Of a stretch of DNA of 5,468 nucleotides, positions 3,949-5,468 are shown piece after piece (position 1 is the stretch's first letter; each line of letters starts with the position of its first letter). The position numbers and the translations under genes are program-made. Below the pieces are notes generated by a model that saw only the letters and a program-made list of their open reading frames with translations, had not been told where the DNA came from and did not search any database. This DNA is from Treponema sp. (GTDB taxonomy: Bacteria > Spirochaetota > Spirochaetia > Treponematales > Breznakiellaceae), in NCBI GenBank assembly GCA_031257595.1, contig JAIROH010000072.1, positions 1-5,468 of the forward strand, given 5' to 3'.

Positions 3949-5457
3949 ATGATGAACAACGTAAAAAGACGGAATATTCCGGCATGGATGAAGGGCGGAT
4001 TATGTATCCTTTTGGTGATGCTTTCCGCCGTGTCGGTATTTGCGAAAGGCTCGGCCGACACAACGGAACGGAACACCGCTACGGCCGGATCGGGACAGGC
4101 AAAGTATGTGTTTCTGTTTATAGGCGACGGCATGGCCATGCCGCAGATCAGTTCCACAGAGGTCTACGCCACAGCCAGGTCCTCCAAGGACATCGGCATC
4201 ACCAAACTGGGATTTACCACGTTCCCGGTGTCGGGGCTTACCACCACCTACGACGCGGGAACCTTTATCACCGATTCCGCTTCGGCCATAACGGCCATTG
4301 CCACCGGCAACAAGACCCTGAGCGGCGTCCTCAACATGGATCCGGGAAAAACAAAAACATTCAAGACCATTGCCGAATACTGTCATGAAGCGGGAATGAA
4401 AGTCGGCGTGGTGTCTTCCGTTACGCTGGATCACGCTACCCCGGCGGGTTTTTTCGCCAAGGTTCCATCACGGAGCAACTACTACGACATTGAAGTCCAG
4501 ATGGTACAGAGCGGCTTTGAGTATTTTGCCGGCGGCGGCCTTTTGCAGCCTACGGGCAAAAACAAGGATCAGCGTAACGTACTCGAACTTGCCGGAACGC
4601 AGGGTTATACCTGCGTCAATTCCAAAGCGGCTTTTGAAGCGTTAAAGCCCGGCGCCGGCAAGGTTATCGCGATAAACGCCGTTTTACAGGACTCCGGCTC
4701 CATGCCCTACGAACTCGACCGTGGAAGCGGCGATCTTTCCCTGGCGGACTATACCCGCAAGGGAATTGAACTGCTGTCGGACAACCCCAAAGGTTTTTTC
4801 ATGTCCGTTGAGGGCGGAAAGATCGACTGGGCCTGTCATGCCAACGACGCGGGCGCCGCCATTCACGATGTCATTGCCTTTGACAATGCCGTCAAAGTTG
4901 CCGTGGAATTTGCCCAGGCTCATCCCAAAGATACCCTTATAGTGATCACCGGCGATCACGAGACCGGCGGCATGACCATCGGTTTTGCCGGAACCGAATA
5001 CAACACGTTCTTTGACAAGGTGGCCCTTCAGAAAAAATCTTTCATTTCGTTTAACGACGAAGTGCTTGGCCCCTACAAGAAAAACACGCCCAGGGCGCGG
5101 GCAAAACTCGCGGATTTGATTCCGGCAATTAAAGAGGCTTTCGGTCTCGATTACAACAACCTTACAAAATTCCAGAAGGAGCAGCTTGAATTCGCCTTCC
5201 AGCGTTCCATGGGGGATGAAATCGAGCGGGCTGTCTCTGAGGATCAGTTCCTCCTTTACGGCGGCTACGAACCCCTGACGGTAAAGATCACCCAGATTAT
5301 GAATCAGACTGCCGGCATAGGCTGGACATCCTACGCCCACACCGGCGTTCCGGTCATGACTTTTGCGATGGGGGTACACCAGGAACTGTTCAGCGGTTAT
5401 TACGACAATACCGACATCTTCAGGAAGCTTGCTTCCGCGATGAACATAAGCCTTTAA
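3949..5457 (+). CDS. phoA: Secreted PhoA-family alkaline phosphatase
   Basis: A 502-residue precursor (501 if ATG 3952 is used). Residues 1-32 are a Sec signal peptide: a basic N-region (KRR, K15), a hydrophobic core at 18-31 and probable cleavage at VFA|KG, so it acts outside the cytoplasmic membrane. It hydrolyses phosphate monoesters through a phosphoserine intermediate. Matched from memory to E. coli PhoA: D60 in FIGDGM (D51), S110 in TDSAS as nucleophile (S102), T164 (T155), R175 in VPSR binding phosphate (R166), E288 and D293 in EGGKIDWACH (E322, D327), H297 (H331), D336/H337 in TGDHETGG (D369/H370) and H464 in YAHTGVP (H412). H162 replaces D153 and W294 replaces K328. About 85 extra residues lie between H337 and H464 compared with E. 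coli, probably a helical crown-like insert. It is separated from larA by 118 bp and is probably transcribed independently. Confidence 0.93.
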   Translation: MMNNVKRRNIPAWMKGGLCILLVMLSAVSVFAKGSADTTERNTATAGSGQAKYVFLFIGDGMAMPQISSTEVYATARSSKDIGITKLGFTTFPVSGLTTTYDAGTFITDSASAITAIATGNKTLSGVLNMDPGKTKTFKTIAEYCHEAGMKVGVVSSVTLDHATPAGFFAKVPSRSNYYDIEVQMVQSGFEYFAGGGLLQPTGKNKDQRNVLELAGTQGYTCVNSKAAFEALKPGAGKVIAINAVLQDSGSMPYELDRGSGDLSLADYTRKGIELLSDNPKGFFMSVEGGKIDWACHANDAGAAIHDVIAFDNAVKVAVEFAQAHPKDTLIVITGDHETGGMTIGFAGTEYNTFFDKVALQKKSFISFNDEVLGPYKKNTPRARAKLADLIPAIKEAFGLDYNNLTKFQKEQLEFAFQRSMGDEIERAVSEDQFLLYGGYEPLTVKITQIMNQTAGIGWTSYAHTGVPVMTFAMGVHQELFSGYYDNTDIFRKLASAMNISL

Positions 5458-5468
5458 GGTCGTGGCTG

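Noticed and set aside
3918..4388. 156-residue plus-strand frame overlapping the start of phoA
   Set aside because: A frame-shifted reading of the phosphatase N-terminal region, His/Arg-rich and without features; the real start has AGAAGGAG correctly spaced.
4684..5379. 231-residue minus-strand frame inside the alkaline phosphatase gene
   Set aside because: Entirely antisense to the segment carrying the D336/H337 and H464 motifs; no ribosome site or family resemblance.

Overview
The window is a stretch of ordinary-looking bacterial chromosome, GC-rich by eye and densely coded, with six recognisable protein genes plus the last codons of a seventh at the left edge. The best guess for the host is a spirochaete of the Treponema/Spirochaeta type. 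The FmdB zinc ribbon resembles treponemal versions, and the secreted phosphatase has a signal peptide ending in FAKGSA, a style common in spirochaetal exported proteins. This is recognition from memory, not a search, so the host is only moderately supported. No phage, insertion sequence, CRISPR array, tRNA or rRNA was seen.

Left part (1-929, plus strand): the tail of an unidentified gene is followed after one base by an FmdB-family zinc-ribbon gene. Next come two diverged copies of a 37-38 bp repeat, and then a small protein with two zinc ribbons and a C-terminal membrane segment. The repeat copies carry tiny reading frames that touch the flanking stop and start codons, and none of these plus-strand starts has a convincing Shine-Dalgarno sequence.

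Middle part (872-2414, minus strand): a 121-residue protein of unknown function is followed, with an 8 bp overlap, by an AmrS-type radical SAM enzyme. The AmrS start is best placed at a TTG codon at 2056. The enzyme carries a private four-copy hexapeptide repeat in one loop, and its C-terminus overlaps the convergent zinc-ribbon gene by 58 bp. No AmrA or AmrB partner gene is visible.

Right part (2415-5457, plus strand): a 102 bp divergent promoter region drives the minus-strand pair in one direction and a LarA-family nickel-dependent 2-hydroxyacid racemase in the other. The racemase promoter is close to consensus and sits so near the ATG that the mRNA is probably leaderless. After a gap with a possible weak hairpin comes a secreted PhoA-family alkaline phosphatase. 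It has a strong Shine-Dalgarno sequence, a complete catalytic set and the His/Trp variant of two metal-site positions.

The genes do not form one obvious pathway. The clearest functional unit is the unknown 121-residue gene coupled to amrS. The racemase (lactate or another 2-hydroxyacid) and the phosphatase (phosphate scavenging) look independent. I see no convincing new multi-gene system. The most notable points are the repeat with its micro-ORFs, the leaderless larA, the amrS-coupled unknown gene and the loop repeat in AmrS.
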